From contig JANSXS010000027.1 in the NCBI GenBank assembly GCA_024742835.1, forward strand, positions 1-43,826: a DNA stretch of 43,826 bases, written 5' to 3'. A program made the translations under genes and the position numbers. Below are positions 8,691 to 17,060 of the stretch, piece by piece. The notes beneath the pieces are model-generated. The model had not been told where the DNA came from, ran no database searches, and was given only the letters and a program-made list of their open reading frames with translations. Numbering within the stretch: the first letter of the stretch is position 1; each line of letters opens with the position of its first letter. The DNA comes from Paracoccaceae bacterium. Lineage in GTDB: Bacteria; Pseudomonadota; Alphaproteobacteria; Rhodobacterales; Rhodobacteraceae.

Positions 8691-9845
8691 ATGCTGCTGC
8701 CGGAATACCGCTCGAAAGAGTTGCTTGCGAAATATGGCGTGCCGATCCCGCCCGGCTTTCTGGCTCGGACCGCGAATGACGCCGAAACGCTCTGCGCACG
8801 GCTCAATACCTCTCGCTACGTGGTGAAATCCCAGATCCTTGCCGGTGGGCGCGGCCTTGCGGGCGGGGTCAAGATCGTCGACACGCCAAGCGCCGTGGGC
8901 GGCGAGGTCGAACGCCTGCTTGGGCATGTGCTTGTCACCGACCAGACCGGCCCACGCGGCGAAATCGTGCAAAGCGTCTATGTCGAGGCTGCACTGGATA
9001 TCGTCGATAATTTCTACCTCGCTATGGTTCTGGACGCAGAAACAGGCGGTGTGATGCTTTTGGCCTCCTCCACCGGCGGCGTTGAATTCGAAGAACGCGC
9101 GCGTATGGATGATACCGTTTACGGCACCACCATCATCGGCGAGGACACCCCCGAAGAGCGCCAGAAGATCAAGGCGTTCCTGTCCGGCCACGGCATGGGC
9201 GACGACACGGCCTGCGATCTGGCCTTTGCAACGCGGCAGGCTTTCGTCGATAACGAGCTGACGCTGGCAGAGATCAACCCGCTGGCCAAGACCCGCTCTG
9301 GCGCGTGGTTCGCCGCCGATGCCAAGGCGGCACTTGATCCCAACGCCGTGTTCCGCCACCCGGAGTTCGAGGAATTCGCCCATCTGCAACACCGCGACAC
9401 CGTCGAGGCGGAGGCGCAGGCGAACGAGATCAACATGGTCAAGCTGGACGGCACGATCGGGGTTGTCATCAACGGCGCGGGGCTTGGCCTTGCCACCCAT
9501 GACATGATCATCGAGGCCAAGGGCAGACCCGCCAATTTCATGGATATCCGCACCACGGCCACCAGCCTCAAGATCGCCAAGGGCGTGCAATTGTTGCTGG
9601 CCGATCCCAATGTGCGCTGCATCCTGCTGAACGTGCATGGCGGCGGCATCACGCTTGGCGATACGGTGGCAGAGGGCGTGTCGGTGGCTTACGGCCATGC
9701 CAAGCGCAAGGTGCCGCTGGTCGCGCGCATCTCGGGGCAGAATGCGGACCGGGGGCTTGCGATCCTCAAGGAACACCGCCTGCCCGTCGAGATCGTCGGC
9801 ACCACGTCCGAGGCCGTCGCCCGCGCGATCGCGCTGGCCAGCTGA
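8691..9845 (+). CDS. Divergent acid-CoA ligase (SucC/MtkA family), ATP-grasp beta subunit
   Basis: This 384-residue protein is the nucleotide-binding beta subunit of a succinyl-CoA-synthetase-like enzyme. The N-terminal part is an ATP-grasp domain (YVVKSQILAGGRG near residue 44, ASSTGGVEFE, LAEINPLAKT); the C-terminal part is the flavodoxin-like CoA-ligase domain. It departs from the SucC pattern in two conserved loops. Where SucC has a GGGA stretch after ANFLDV this protein reads MDIRTTA, and where SucC has NIFGGI it reads NVHGGGI. In structures of the family the latter loop lies near the carboxylate substrate, so the substrate may not be succinate. A strong GGGGAGGA site precedes the ATG. 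It forms a two-gene operon with the alpha subunit 15 bp on. The annotation as a generic acid-CoA ligase is safe; the acid is unknown. Confidence 0.85.
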   Translation: MLLPEYRSKELLAKYGVPIPPGFLARTANDAETLCARLNTSRYVVKSQILAGGRGLAGGVKIVDTPSAVGGEVERLLGHVLVTDQTGPRGEIVQSVYVEAALDIVDNFYLAMVLDAETGGVMLLASSTGGVEFEERARMDDTVYGTTIIGEDTPEERQKIKAFLSGHGMGDDTACDLAFATRQAFVDNELTLAEINPLAKTRSGAWFAADAKAALDPNAVFRHPEFEEFAHLQHRDTVEAEAQANEINMVKLDGTIGVVINGAGLGLATHDMIIEAKGRPANFMDIRTTATSLKIAKGVQLLLADPNVRCILLNVHGGGITLGDTVAEGVSVAYGHAKRKVPLVARISGQNADRGLAILKEHRLPVEIVGTTSEAVARAIALAS

Positions 9846-9860
9846 AGAAGGGAACAGACA

Positions 9861-10748
9861 ATGGCAATCATCGTCGACAAGTCCACCAAGGTTCTGGTGC
9901 AGGGCATGACCGGGCGCGCCGGGTCGTTCTACACCCATCAGGCCATCCGCTATGGCACGACCTATGTGGCGGGTGTGAACCCGTTCAAACCGGGCACCGA
10001 ACATCTGGGCCTGCCCGTATTCGGCACCGTGGAAGAGGCGAGGGCCAGCACCGGCGCTACTGCCAGCCTTGTGATCGTGCCCGCCGCCAAGGCGGGGGCC
10101 GCGATGATCGAGGCTATCGAGGCTGAAATCGGCGTCATCACCTGTGTGACCGAACGCGTGCCGCAGCATGACATGGCACGCGTGAAATCCGCGCTTGCCG
10201 GATCGAACTCTGTCCTGATCGGACCGAATTCCCAAGGCATCCTGACGCCGGAACAATGCAAGATCGGCGTGATGCCCACGCGATATGCCCTGCCCGGCCG
10301 CATCGGCATCGCAAGCCGCGCGGCCTCGCTCACCTCCGAGGTGGTGGCGCAATGCTCTGCCGCAGGGCTTGGCCAGTCGACCACGGTCGGCATCGGCGGC
10401 GACGCGTTGCACGGGCTTGGCTTTGTCGATTGCCTGAAGCTGTTCAAGGAAGATGACGATACCGATGCCGTGATTCTGATTGGCGAGATGGGTGGGCGCG
10501 AGGAAGAAGACGCCGCCGCATATCTGGCGCAGGCCGATTACGGCAAACCCGTGGTCGCGCTGATCGTGGGCCGCCACGCCCCGCAAGGCCGCCGCATGGG
10601 CCATGCGGGCACGTTGTCGGTCTTCGGCACGGGATCGGCCTCGGCCAAAGCGGATCTGTTGCAGCGGGCGGGCGCGGTGATCGCGGGCAATGTCGACGAT
10701 ATCGTCACACAGATGAAATCCGTGCTACCCGAAGCCGCCCCCGCCTGA
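9861..10748 (+). CDS. Divergent acid-CoA ligase (SucD/MtkB family), alpha subunit
   Basis: This 295-residue alpha subunit has an N-terminal CoA-binding Rossmann domain ([18 protein letters not shown]) and a C-terminal ligase domain. The phosphohistidine is kept as His248 in MGHAG. The surrounding loop reads [15 protein letters not shown] rather than the usual MGHAGAIIAGGKGTA, still present in the paralogue at bases 1-140. The loop usually SRSGTLTYE reads SRAASLTSE. Chemistry through a phosphohistidine is probably retained while the substrate pocket has changed. It pairs with the beta subunit just upstream and ends 12 bp before the convergent bchJ gene. An AAGGG site precedes the ATG. Confidence 0.85.
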   Translation: MAIIVDKSTKVLVQGMTGRAGSFYTHQAIRYGTTYVAGVNPFKPGTEHLGLPVFGTVEEARASTGATASLVIVPAAKAGAAMIEAIEAEIGVITCVTERVPQHDMARVKSALAGSNSVLIGPNSQGILTPEQCKIGVMPTRYALPGRIGIASRAASLTSEVVAQCSAAGLGQSTTVGIGGDALHGLGFVDCLKLFKEDDDTDAVILIGEMGGREEEDAAAYLAQADYGKPVVALIVGRHAPQGRRMGHAGTLSVFGTGSASAKADLLQRAGAVIAGNVDDIVTQMKSVLPEAAPA

Positions 10749-10760
10749 CCGGCACGGCCG

Positions 10761-11348
10761 TCACATCGCGATCTCAAAGATGCAGGCAGGGGCACCACGG
10801 GCGCAACACCGGGTTTCACGAACCTGCGCGCGGCGGCTGACCAAGCGGCGAAACATGGTTTGCAAAACCGCCTCGTGCCAATGGCAGGGGCCGATGGCCA
10901 GCGGATTGTCCAGAATGGCCAACCTCATATCGGGGCCGGGATCGTGCAGCACATCCGCATCGCCCGCAAAGGTCCAGGCGTGCCGCGTGATCGCCCGCAA
11001 CAGCGTCGGCCCGGACAGCCGCGCAGGCAGCGCCCGCAGCATCAGACGCGCGGGGGCGGGAATCCGGTTTTCCACGATATAGCGCCCGGTCCGCGCGCCC
11101 GCATCCCGCGCCACCCGCGCGGCCTGACCGGGCGGCAGACCATCCGCAATGGCGCGGTGCAGCGCGACGACCTCGTCCTGGGGAACCATGGTTTCAGGCG
11201 GCATGTCCAGCATCCGCGACAGCCCGGCATCCGCATAGATCCGGCGTGTCAGATCCTCCCCGCCAAGCGCCGCAAGGGCCGGTGCACATTGCAGGATGGC
11301 GTTCGGCCCGACACGGGCCTGCGCAACGCCCAAAGCACCGTCCTTCAT
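10761..11348 (-). CDS. bchJ: Bacteriochlorophyll 4-vinyl-reductase-domain protein BchJ
   Basis: This 195-residue protein matches BchJ, a V4R (4-vinyl reductase) domain protein of bacteriochlorophyll synthesis. It was first taken for the 8-vinyl reductase; later work assigns that reaction to BciA/BciB or to COR, and BchJ is now seen as an accessory or substrate-carrying protein. The C-terminal [18 protein letters not shown] is typical of V4R domains. The start at 11348 overlaps the bchE stop in an ATGA, so translation is coupled to bchE; the frame stays open further upstream only inside bchE. It marks the left edge of the photosynthesis cluster and converges on the acid-CoA ligase operon. Confidence 0.85.
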   Translation of the reverse strand: MKDGALGVAQARVGPNAILQCAPALAALGGEDLTRRIYADAGLSRMLDMPPETMVPQDEVVALHRAIADGLPPGQAARVARDAGARTGRYIVENRIPAPARLMLRALPARLSGPTLLRAITRHAWTFAGDADVLHDPGPDMRLAILDNPLAIGPCHWHEAVLQTMFRRLVSRRAQVRETRCCARGAPACIFEIAM

Positions 11349-12976
11349 TCCGCTGCCGTTGTGGTGCCGACACTGGCCTGAAGCTCTGCCTGACGCGCCT
11401 TCTCGGCTTTCACCTGTTCGCGCACGCTCGCCTTGCGCTCGGCGGCCTTTGCCTTGCGGTCGGCCATCGCCTCCCAGTCGGCCATCTGCGCCTCGGCGAT
11501 CTGGCGGCTGTCGTCGAAGTGGAAATCGACCTTTTCCTTGGATTGCGGGCCCCAGTATCCGACCTTGCCCAGATCGTAGAAGGTCCGCGCAAAGCCAGCC
11601 TTGGCGAAGGCGCGCAGACAGCCAAGCAGGTATTTGCGCCGGAACCCGCGCCCGCGCCAAGGGTAATGGAACAGGGCCTTGTTGATGTAGAACCGGCGAT
11701 AATTGTGCATCACCCGGTCCAGCAGCGTGGCGCGGTCCATGGCGTCAGGCTTCATGATCGGGGTCACGAAATTGTATTTCTCGAAATCGAACACTTCGAC
11801 CTTGTCGCGCAATTCCTGAAAGAGCGGCGTGAACGGCCACGGCGTGTACATCGTCCAGTTGGCCAGATCGGGGTTCCAGTCGCGGGCATAGCGATAGGTT
11901 TCCTCCAGCGTTTCCACCGTCTCGTTCTCAAGCCCGACGATGAATTGCGCCTCGGTAAAGATATCGGCCTCGCGCAGCAGGCGGATCGCCTCCTTGTTTT
12001 CCTCGACCTTGGTTTCCTTGTTGAAGCGGTCCAGCTTGAGCTGCGCGGCCGCCTCGGTGCCCAGGCTGATATGTACCAGCCCGGCCTTGCGCCAGAGCGG
12101 CAGCATGTCCTTGTCACGCTGGATGTCGGTCACACGGGTGTTGATGCCCCATTTCACCCGGTCGGGCAGGTCACGGCGGATCAACTCTTCGCAGAATTCG
12201 GTGAATTTTCGCTTGTTGATGGTGGGTTCCTCATCCGCAAGGATGAAAAACCCGACCTGATGGTTGTTCACAAGATCCTCGATCTCATCGACCACCTTTT
12301 GCGGATCGCGCACGCGGTAGTCGCGCCAGAATTTCCATTGCGAACAGAACGAACAGGTGAACGGGCATCCGCGGGCAAGGCTGGGAATGGCCAGCCGCGT
12401 GTTAAGCGGGATGTAGATGTATTTTTCCCAATCCAGGATCGACCAATCAGGAGTGATCGCGTCCAGATCCTTGATCGTGGGGGCCGCCGGGGTGGCGACA
12501 ATCCCGGTCTCGTCGGTATAGGCGATGCCCTTGATCTTTTTGCGGTCCGTCTGCCAGCGGCCATCTTCCACGGCGCGCACGAAATCCAGAAACACCTCTT
12601 CGCCCTCGCCACGCACGATGGCGTCGATATGCGGGGCCTCTGACAGAACCTGCTTGAACATGAACGTGGCGTGAACCCCGCCCAGAACGGTGACAGCGCC
12701 GGGTGCGGCCTGTTTGGCCAGTTCCAGCGCGCGTTCGGCCTTGTAGATCGAGGGGGTGATCGCCGTTGCGCCGACGATATCGGGCTTGAGCGCCTTGATA
12801 CGCTCAAAAAGCTCTTCCTCGCCAATGTCGTGGGTCATCGCGTCGATGAAGTGGATATCCGTGTATCCCGCCGCCTTCAACGGCCCGGCAAGATAGGCGA
12901 CCCAGGCGGGCGGCCAGTTACCGGCGATCTCGGCACCGCCGGAATGATAGTTCGGGTGGATCAGGGCCAGTCGCAT
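11345..12976 (-). CDS. bchE: Oxygen-independent Mg-protoporphyrin IX monomethyl ester cyclase
   Basis: This 543-residue B12-dependent radical SAM enzyme forms the isocyclic fifth ring of bacteriochlorophyll without oxygen, taking the oxygen atom from water. It has an N-terminal cobalamin-binding-like domain ([24 protein letters not shown]) and a radical SAM core with Cys204, Cys208 and Cys211 in CPFTCSFC, the CX3CX2C pattern. The ATG at 12976 is preceded by GGAGG; this start gives the usual [10 protein letters not shown] terminus, and a longer reading would run through the operator. Just upstream lie a PpsR operator within a perfect palindrome and an FNR-like box, fitting induction at low oxygen. 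bchJ follows with a 4-base overlap. The cell also encodes the oxygen-dependent cyclase AcsF. Confidence 0.96.
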   Translation of the reverse strand: MRLALIHPNYHSGGAEIAGNWPPAWVAYLAGPLKAAGYTDIHFIDAMTHDIGEEELFERIKALKPDIVGATAITPSIYKAERALELAKQAAPGAVTVLGGVHATFMFKQVLSEAPHIDAIVRGEGEEVFLDFVRAVEDGRWQTDRKKIKGIAYTDETGIVATPAAPTIKDLDAITPDWSILDWEKYIYIPLNTRLAIPSLARGCPFTCSFCSQWKFWRDYRVRDPQKVVDEIEDLVNNHQVGFFILADEEPTINKRKFTEFCEELIRRDLPDRVKWGINTRVTDIQRDKDMLPLWRKAGLVHISLGTEAAAQLKLDRFNKETKVEENKEAIRLLREADIFTEAQFIVGLENETVETLEETYRYARDWNPDLANWTMYTPWPFTPLFQELRDKVEVFDFEKYNFVTPIMKPDAMDRATLLDRVMHNYRRFYINKALFHYPWRGRGFRRKYLLGCLRAFAKAGFARTFYDLGKVGYWGPQSKEKVDFHFDDSRQIAEAQMADWEAMADRKAKAAERKASVREQVKAEKARQAELQASVGTTTAAE

Positions 12977-12984
12977 GTTGTCCT

Positions 12985-13014
12985 CCAAGCTGTCAACAAA
13001 TGTTGACAGCTTGG
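12985..13014 (-). promoter_or_regulatory. PpsR operator inside a perfect 30-bp palindrome before bchE
   Basis: A 13-bp perfect inverted repeat (CCAAGCTGTCAAC / GTTGACAGCTTGG) with a 4-base centre contains TGTCAAC-N4-GTTGACA (12991-13008), an exact TGT-N12-ACA PpsR/CrtJ operator. Its bchE-proximal end overlaps the first two bases of the GGAGG ribosome binding site, 8 bp before the ATG. PpsR bound here would block bchE transcription under oxygen. Confidence 0.88.
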
Positions 13015-13027
13015 CCGTCCATACGAT

Positions 13028-13041
13028 TTGACTCACATCAA
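13028..13041 (-). promoter_or_regulatory. FnrL box upstream of bchE
   Basis: On the bchE strand the sequence is TTGATGTGAGTCAA, one base from the FNR consensus TTGAT-N4-ATCAA. It sits 19 bp upstream of the PpsR operator. FnrL activation of bchE is documented in Rhodobacter. Confidence 0.75.
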
Positions 13042-13057
13042 GAAATGAAAAGTTTAC

Positions 13058-13072
13058 CGGTCTTTTCGACCG
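13058..13072 (-). terminator. Weak hairpin after idi
   Basis: A 5-bp stem CGGTC/GACCG with a TTTTC loop lies directly after the idi stop, followed on the minus strand by an A/T-rich run. It could act as a modest terminator of the bchG-idi transcript. Confidence 0.35.
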
Positions 13073-13588
13073 TCAGGCGAAAATCTGTTGCGCGTGCTTT
13101 TCCAGATAGATCCGCAGCCAAGGCGTGAACTGGTCCGGCGTGGCGCGCGTGCGCGCCGCAAGATCGGCCAGCGTGACCCAATCGGTGTCCATCACTTCCT
13201 CGGGATTGGGGATCGGCGTGACCCGCGCCGCCACCTCCGCCACGAAGATGTCGACCAGCTCATGCTCGATCAGGCCGCCCCCCACCGCCGCGCGGTATTC
13301 CACGCGGTCGCGATAATTCAGCGTCAAGCCGGTAAGGCCAAGCTCTTCATCCAGACGCCGCTCGGCACAGGTCAGCGCCTCTTCGCCCCAATGCGGATGG
13401 GTGCAGCATGTGTTCGCCCAAAGACCCGGCGTATGGTACTTGCCCATCGCCCGGCGCTGGATCAGCACCTCTTGCCCATGCATGACGAAAACCGAAATCG
13501 CCTTGTGCCGCAGTCCCTTTTGATGCGCCTCGAGCTTTTCGACGGCGACCAGGTCACCGCCGACCCATGTGGGGATCATCACCGTCAT
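13073..13588 (-). CDS. idi: Isopentenyl-diphosphate delta-isomerase, type 1
   Basis: This 171-residue Nudix-fold enzyme interconverts isopentenyl and dimethylallyl diphosphate, supplying precursors for the geranylgeranyl/phytyl tail of bacteriochlorophyll and for carotenoids. Typical motifs are ANTCCTHPHWGE (catalytic cysteine 61 or 62), the Nudix helix AERRLDEELG, and EHELVDIF. The start overlaps the bchP stop in an ATGA, placing idi last in bchG-bch2-bchP-idi. The same gene order is found in Rhodobacter relatives. An alternative start three codons later cannot be excluded. Confidence 0.95.
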   Translation of the reverse strand: MTVMIPTWVGGDLVAVEKLEAHQKGLRHKAISVFVMHGQEVLIQRRAMGKYHTPGLWANTCCTHPHWGEEALTCAERRLDEELGLTGLTLNYRDRVEYRAAVGGGLIEHELVDIFVAEVAARVTPIPNPEEVMDTDWVTLADLAARTRATPDQFTPWLRIYLEKHAQQIFA

Positions 13589-14763
13589 GTATAAGCCCGC
13601 GGGACCAATCGCGTCAGATGCGCAAGGTTCTTGAGCCCGATCTTGAGATGCGCCATCGGGCGGGCCTTGACCAGCTTCTTGTTCATATACGCCTCGAAGG
13701 TCAGACGCTGCACGTCGATATCATGGCACAGCGACACAAAGCGTTCGCGCCGCTCGTCGGACTTGTAATAGGCATTCTGCATGGAGGCCAGCACCCGGAA
13801 AACCGTCTTGTGTTCGCGCATGAAAAGCTGCCGGGCAAGGCGCAGATCCTTGACGCGGCCAGACGCAAGACAGGCCGACGCCGCCGTGGCCGCCACGCGC
13901 CCCCCGGCCATCGCGTAATAGATCCCCTCGCCCGAACTGGGCGCGACCACGCCAGCGGCATCGCCGGCCAGCACGACATCGCGGCCATTGTCCCAGCGGT
14001 CCAGCGGCTTGAGCGGAATGGGCGCGCCTTCGCGCCGGATCGTCTTGCAGTCTGCCAGCCCGCTTGAGGTTCGCAGCGCCGCCGTGGCCTGTTTCAGATC
14101 CACGCCCCGCACCATCGACCCCATGCCGACGCTGGCGGATTTGCCATGCGGAAAGACCCAGCCATAAAAATCCGGAGAGATGCGCCCGTCATAGATCACA
14201 TCGCAGCGGTCGGGGTGATAGTCACCCACAACGCCCGGTGCCTCGATGATCTCGTGATAGGCGATGACATACGGGATCGCATCGCCGCCCGGCACCTCGT
14301 CGCGCGCCACGTTGGAGCGCGCGCCATCCGCACCGATCACCAGCTTGCAGGCCAGTTCGCGCTCATTGCCGCTGACCTTGTCGCGATAGATCACCTTGGT
14401 GACATTGCCGTCGCGTTCAATCCGCTTGTAGGTGCCGGTGGCGCGTACGGCACCTGCCTTTGCGGCGCGTTCGCGCAGGAATTCGTCAAAATCCTCGCGG
14501 TCTACCATGCCGACGAAACCGTTCTCGATGGGAATATCCACCTTGCGGCCAGTGGGCGAGATCATCCGCGCGGTCTTGATCTTGGCGACGATCATGTGAT
14601 CGGGAATATCGAAATCCGCGATCAGGCGCGGCGGGATCGCCCCGCCGCAAGGCTTGATCCGCCCCGCGCGGTCAAGCAGCGCGACCTTGTGACCCGACCG
14701 GGCCAGATCCTCTGCGGCGGTGGCACCAGACGGGCCTCCGCCCACAACAACGACATCATACAT
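13585..14763 (-). CDS. bchP: Geranylgeranyl (bacterio)chlorophyll reductase
   Basis: This 392-residue flavoprotein reduces three double bonds of the geranylgeranyl tail of bacteriochlorophyll to give phytyl. The N-terminal FAD-binding Rossmann motif is VVVGGGPSGATAAEDLARSG at residues 4-23. The second FAD region is LAGDAAGVVAPSSGEGIYYA, characteristic of the geranylgeranyl reductase family. It follows the bch2 gene by 3 bp and overlaps idi by 4 bp, acting just after BchG attaches the tail. Confidence 0.96.
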   Translation of the reverse strand: MYDVVVVGGGPSGATAAEDLARSGHKVALLDRAGRIKPCGGAIPPRLIADFDIPDHMIVAKIKTARMISPTGRKVDIPIENGFVGMVDREDFDEFLRERAAKAGAVRATGTYKRIERDGNVTKVIYRDKVSGNERELACKLVIGADGARSNVARDEVPGGDAIPYVIAYHEIIEAPGVVGDYHPDRCDVIYDGRISPDFYGWVFPHGKSASVGMGSMVRGVDLKQATAALRTSSGLADCKTIRREGAPIPLKPLDRWDNGRDVVLAGDAAGVVAPSSGEGIYYAMAGGRVAATAASACLASGRVKDLRLARQLFMREHKTVFRVLASMQNAYYKSDERRERFVSLCHDIDVQRLTFEAYMNKKLVKARPMAHLKIGLKNLAHLTRLVPRAYT

Positions 14764-14766
14764 GGA

Positions 14767-16017
14767 TCATTCTCCCGGTTGTAGCTGCGGCGTGGCGGGA
14801 TGGTGCAGGATACGCACCGCGACCAGCGCCGCCGCTATGAAAAGAACGGCCTCAAGGCCAAAGACAACGGCGTAGGCCGCGCCATCGGGCAGGGCCAAAC
14901 GCGCCAGATCAAGCGTGCCGGTGGCGATCAGCCCGGCCAGACCGGCGGCAATCGCCTGTGCGGCACCAAAGACCCCCATCCGCGTGCCGGTGGCGCCTTC
15001 CTGCGCCGCCGCCAGCCGCATCATGGAGCCGATGGCACCGACAACGAACAGGCCATTGCCGAACCCCAGAACCACAGTGAACGGCAACAAAGGCAGGCCC
15101 GCGCCAAGGCCGACAAGGCCAAGGGCGGAAATGATACAGCCGGTCACAGCCCAACCGCGCAGATTGCCAAGCCCAAAGCTCGACAATGCGCCCGCCGCAA
15201 GCATCCCGATCAGCGACGCACCGTCCTTGCCACCTGACAGGCGTGTGGAGGCATCGGGCGTCAGCCCGTGCACATGGCCCGCGAAAGGCTCCAGCACCAG
15301 TTCGCTCAGATAAAAAGCCAGGATCGACAGGAAGACAAAGCCGGTAAAGGCCCGCGCCGCAGGATCGGCCCATGTCGCGCGCAGCGCCGGGCGCAACGCG
15401 GGCTCGGATGGCGCGGGCACGGCCCCAAGCCGCTTTTCCACGCCCACCGTTGCAATATAGGACAGCGCCCATGCGATCACGGCCACGGCGGGCACCACCA
15501 GCATCAGCCGTTCTGGCGAATAGGGCTTGAGCGCGATACCCGCGCCGATTGAGGAAATGATCGCCCCCGCGATCAGCATGAGCCACGCGAATGTCGCCAC
15601 CGCGCCCTTTTGTGCATCGGGCGAGGCCGTGGCCAGCAGCGCCAGAAACGACGTGCCCGCCGCCCCGATGCCGAAGCCGATCAGCGCATAGGCCAGGATC
15701 CAGACGGCAATCGCCACCTGCGGGCTAAGGGGGGTCGCAATCGCCCATGCGGCCATCACAAGGCCCACGCCCACCACGGCGATCCCGCCAAGGATAAAGG
15801 GCGTGCGTCCGCCCTTGGTGTCGGAACGATGCCCCCAGAAGGGGCGGGAAATCTGCACCGCGTAATGCAGCGCCACCAGAAAGCCGGGCAACAGCGCGGG
15901 CCAGGCCAGCTCGACCGTCATCAGCCGGTTGAACAGGTTAACAGGCAACGCCGCCAGCCCGCCAATGGCGGCATTGGCCAGGCACAGCCGCGCAAGTCCG
16001 CCCCAGCCCAGGGTCAT
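14767..16017 (-). CDS. bch2: BCD-family MFS protein Bch2 (PucC/LhaA-like)
   Basis: This 416-residue, roughly twelve-helix membrane protein belongs to the PucC/LhaA (bacteriochlorophyll delivery) branch of the major facilitator superfamily. It has the family motif RPFWGHRSDTKGGRTPFI near residue 58. The homologue between bchG and bchP in Rhodobacter capsulatus is known as ORF428 or Bch2. Related proteins deliver pigment to light-harvesting or reaction-centre polypeptides, but a specific role for this one is not firmly established. It overlaps bchG by 4 bp and is followed 3 bp later by bchP, consistent with handling freshly esterified pigment. Confidence 0.9.
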   Translation of the reverse strand: MTLGWGGLARLCLANAAIGGLAALPVNLFNRLMTVELAWPALLPGFLVALHYAVQISRPFWGHRSDTKGGRTPFILGGIAVVGVGLVMAAWAIATPLSPQVAIAVWILAYALIGFGIGAAGTSFLALLATASPDAQKGAVATFAWLMLIAGAIISSIGAGIALKPYSPERLMLVVPAVAVIAWALSYIATVGVEKRLGAVPAPSEPALRPALRATWADPAARAFTGFVFLSILAFYLSELVLEPFAGHVHGLTPDASTRLSGGKDGASLIGMLAAGALSSFGLGNLRGWAVTGCIISALGLVGLGAGLPLLPFTVVLGFGNGLFVVGAIGSMMRLAAAQEGATGTRMGVFGAAQAIAAGLAGLIATGTLDLARLALPDGAAYAVVFGLEAVLFIAAALVAVRILHHPATPQLQPGE

Positions 16018-16916
16018 GACAGCCCCCTGATCGCAAAGGCGGCAATCATCATGCCGCTGACATAAAGCAGAACGCCCGTACCGTTATACCACGGCGCACG
16101 GCCCTTGGGATCGGACAGCAACACGCGCATCGCCCAGAACTGCACCGCAAGAAGAACGGCAATGGCCAGCGCGTGCCAGATTTGGCCCCAGCCCGCCAGC
16201 AGGGCGATCACAGCGACCTGCGGCAGCGCCATGATCCAGCAGGCCACCCGCGCCGCGCGTTCGGGGCCAAGCGTGACCGGCAGCGAGTTCACACCCGTCT
16301 GGCGGTCGCCTTCCAACGCCTTGAAATCGTTCAGGGTCATGATGCCATGCGCACCTGTTGCATAAAGCAGCGCCACAACCACCACCTGCCAGGACGGCGC
16401 ACCAGCGGCCAGCACCGCCGCGCCCGTGAACCACGGCAATCCCTCGTAGCACAGGCCGACAAGCCCCGGCCCCCACCAGCCCGATTTCTTCAACCGGACA
16501 GGTTCCGCCGAATAGGCCCAGGCGGCCAGCACACCGAAGACCGTCGCGCCAAAACCCCACGGGCCCAGCGTGGCACCCAGCGCCAGCGCCAGCGCGCTCA
16601 TGATCAGGGCGATCCAAAGCCCCCAGCGACCGGGAATAGCGCCCGAAGGAATCGGGCGGTTCGGCTCGTTGATGGCATCGACATGCCGGTCGCACCAATC
16701 ATTGGCGGCCTGGCTCATGCCGCAGACAACCGGCCCGGCCAGAACCATGCCGATCAGCACCAGCCACGGCGCAGACATCACCGGCACACCCGATGAGACG
16801 ACACCGCACAGATAGGCCCAGACAGGCGGAAACCATGTGATCGGCTTGATCAGTGTCAGCATCGCCCGCGGCTGTGGCAGGCGTCTGTCGATGTGTAATT
16901 CTGAAGAGACACTCAT
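16014..16916 (-). CDS. bchG: Bacteriochlorophyll synthase (geranylgeranyl transferase)
   Basis: This 300-residue UbiA-family membrane prenyltransferase esterifies bacteriochlorophyllide a with geranylgeranyl diphosphate. The first aspartate-rich motif NDWCDRHVDAINEPNRPIPSG begins at Asn72, and the second is NDFKALEGDRQTG. Around eight or nine membrane helices are evident. The start MSVSSELH matches the usual N-terminus. It is first in the bchG-bch2-bchP-idi operon, and a PpsR operator lies only 3-20 bp upstream of the ATG. Confidence 0.96.
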   Translation of the reverse strand: MSVSSELHIDRRLPQPRAMLTLIKPITWFPPVWAYLCGVVSSGVPVMSAPWLVLIGMVLAGPVVCGMSQAANDWCDRHVDAINEPNRPIPSGAIPGRWGLWIALIMSALALALGATLGPWGFGATVFGVLAAWAYSAEPVRLKKSGWWGPGLVGLCYEGLPWFTGAAVLAAGAPSWQVVVVALLYATGAHGIMTLNDFKALEGDRQTGVNSLPVTLGPERAARVACWIMALPQVAVIALLAGWGQIWHALAIAVLLAVQFWAMRVLLSDPKGRAPWYNGTGVLLYVSGMMIAAFAIRGLS

Positions 16917-16918
16917 AG

Positions 16919-16936
16919 TGTCAATTAAACCTTACA
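16919..16936 (-). promoter_or_regulatory. PpsR operator adjoining the bchG start
   Basis: TGTCAATTAAACCTTACA is an exact TGT-N12-ACA match. It lies 2 bp upstream of the bchG ATG, unusually close. No clear ribosome binding site separates it from the start. Confidence 0.65.
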
Positions 16937-17060
16937 ATCCGGATTCGTAAAAGGCTTTTTTCCAAAAAGTCCCGGTTTGCGCGGCATTAAAGTGTTTTGC
17001 CCTCACCGCAGACCAACGGAAAATCGAAAGAACTGCACCGGGATCGGATCGAGCGCCGCT

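Noticed and set aside
8625..10604. A long minus-strand open frame opposite the acid-CoA ligase genes
   Set aside because: The opposite strand carries clear SucC/SucD-like proteins with good ribosome sites; the antisense translation has no recognisable features.
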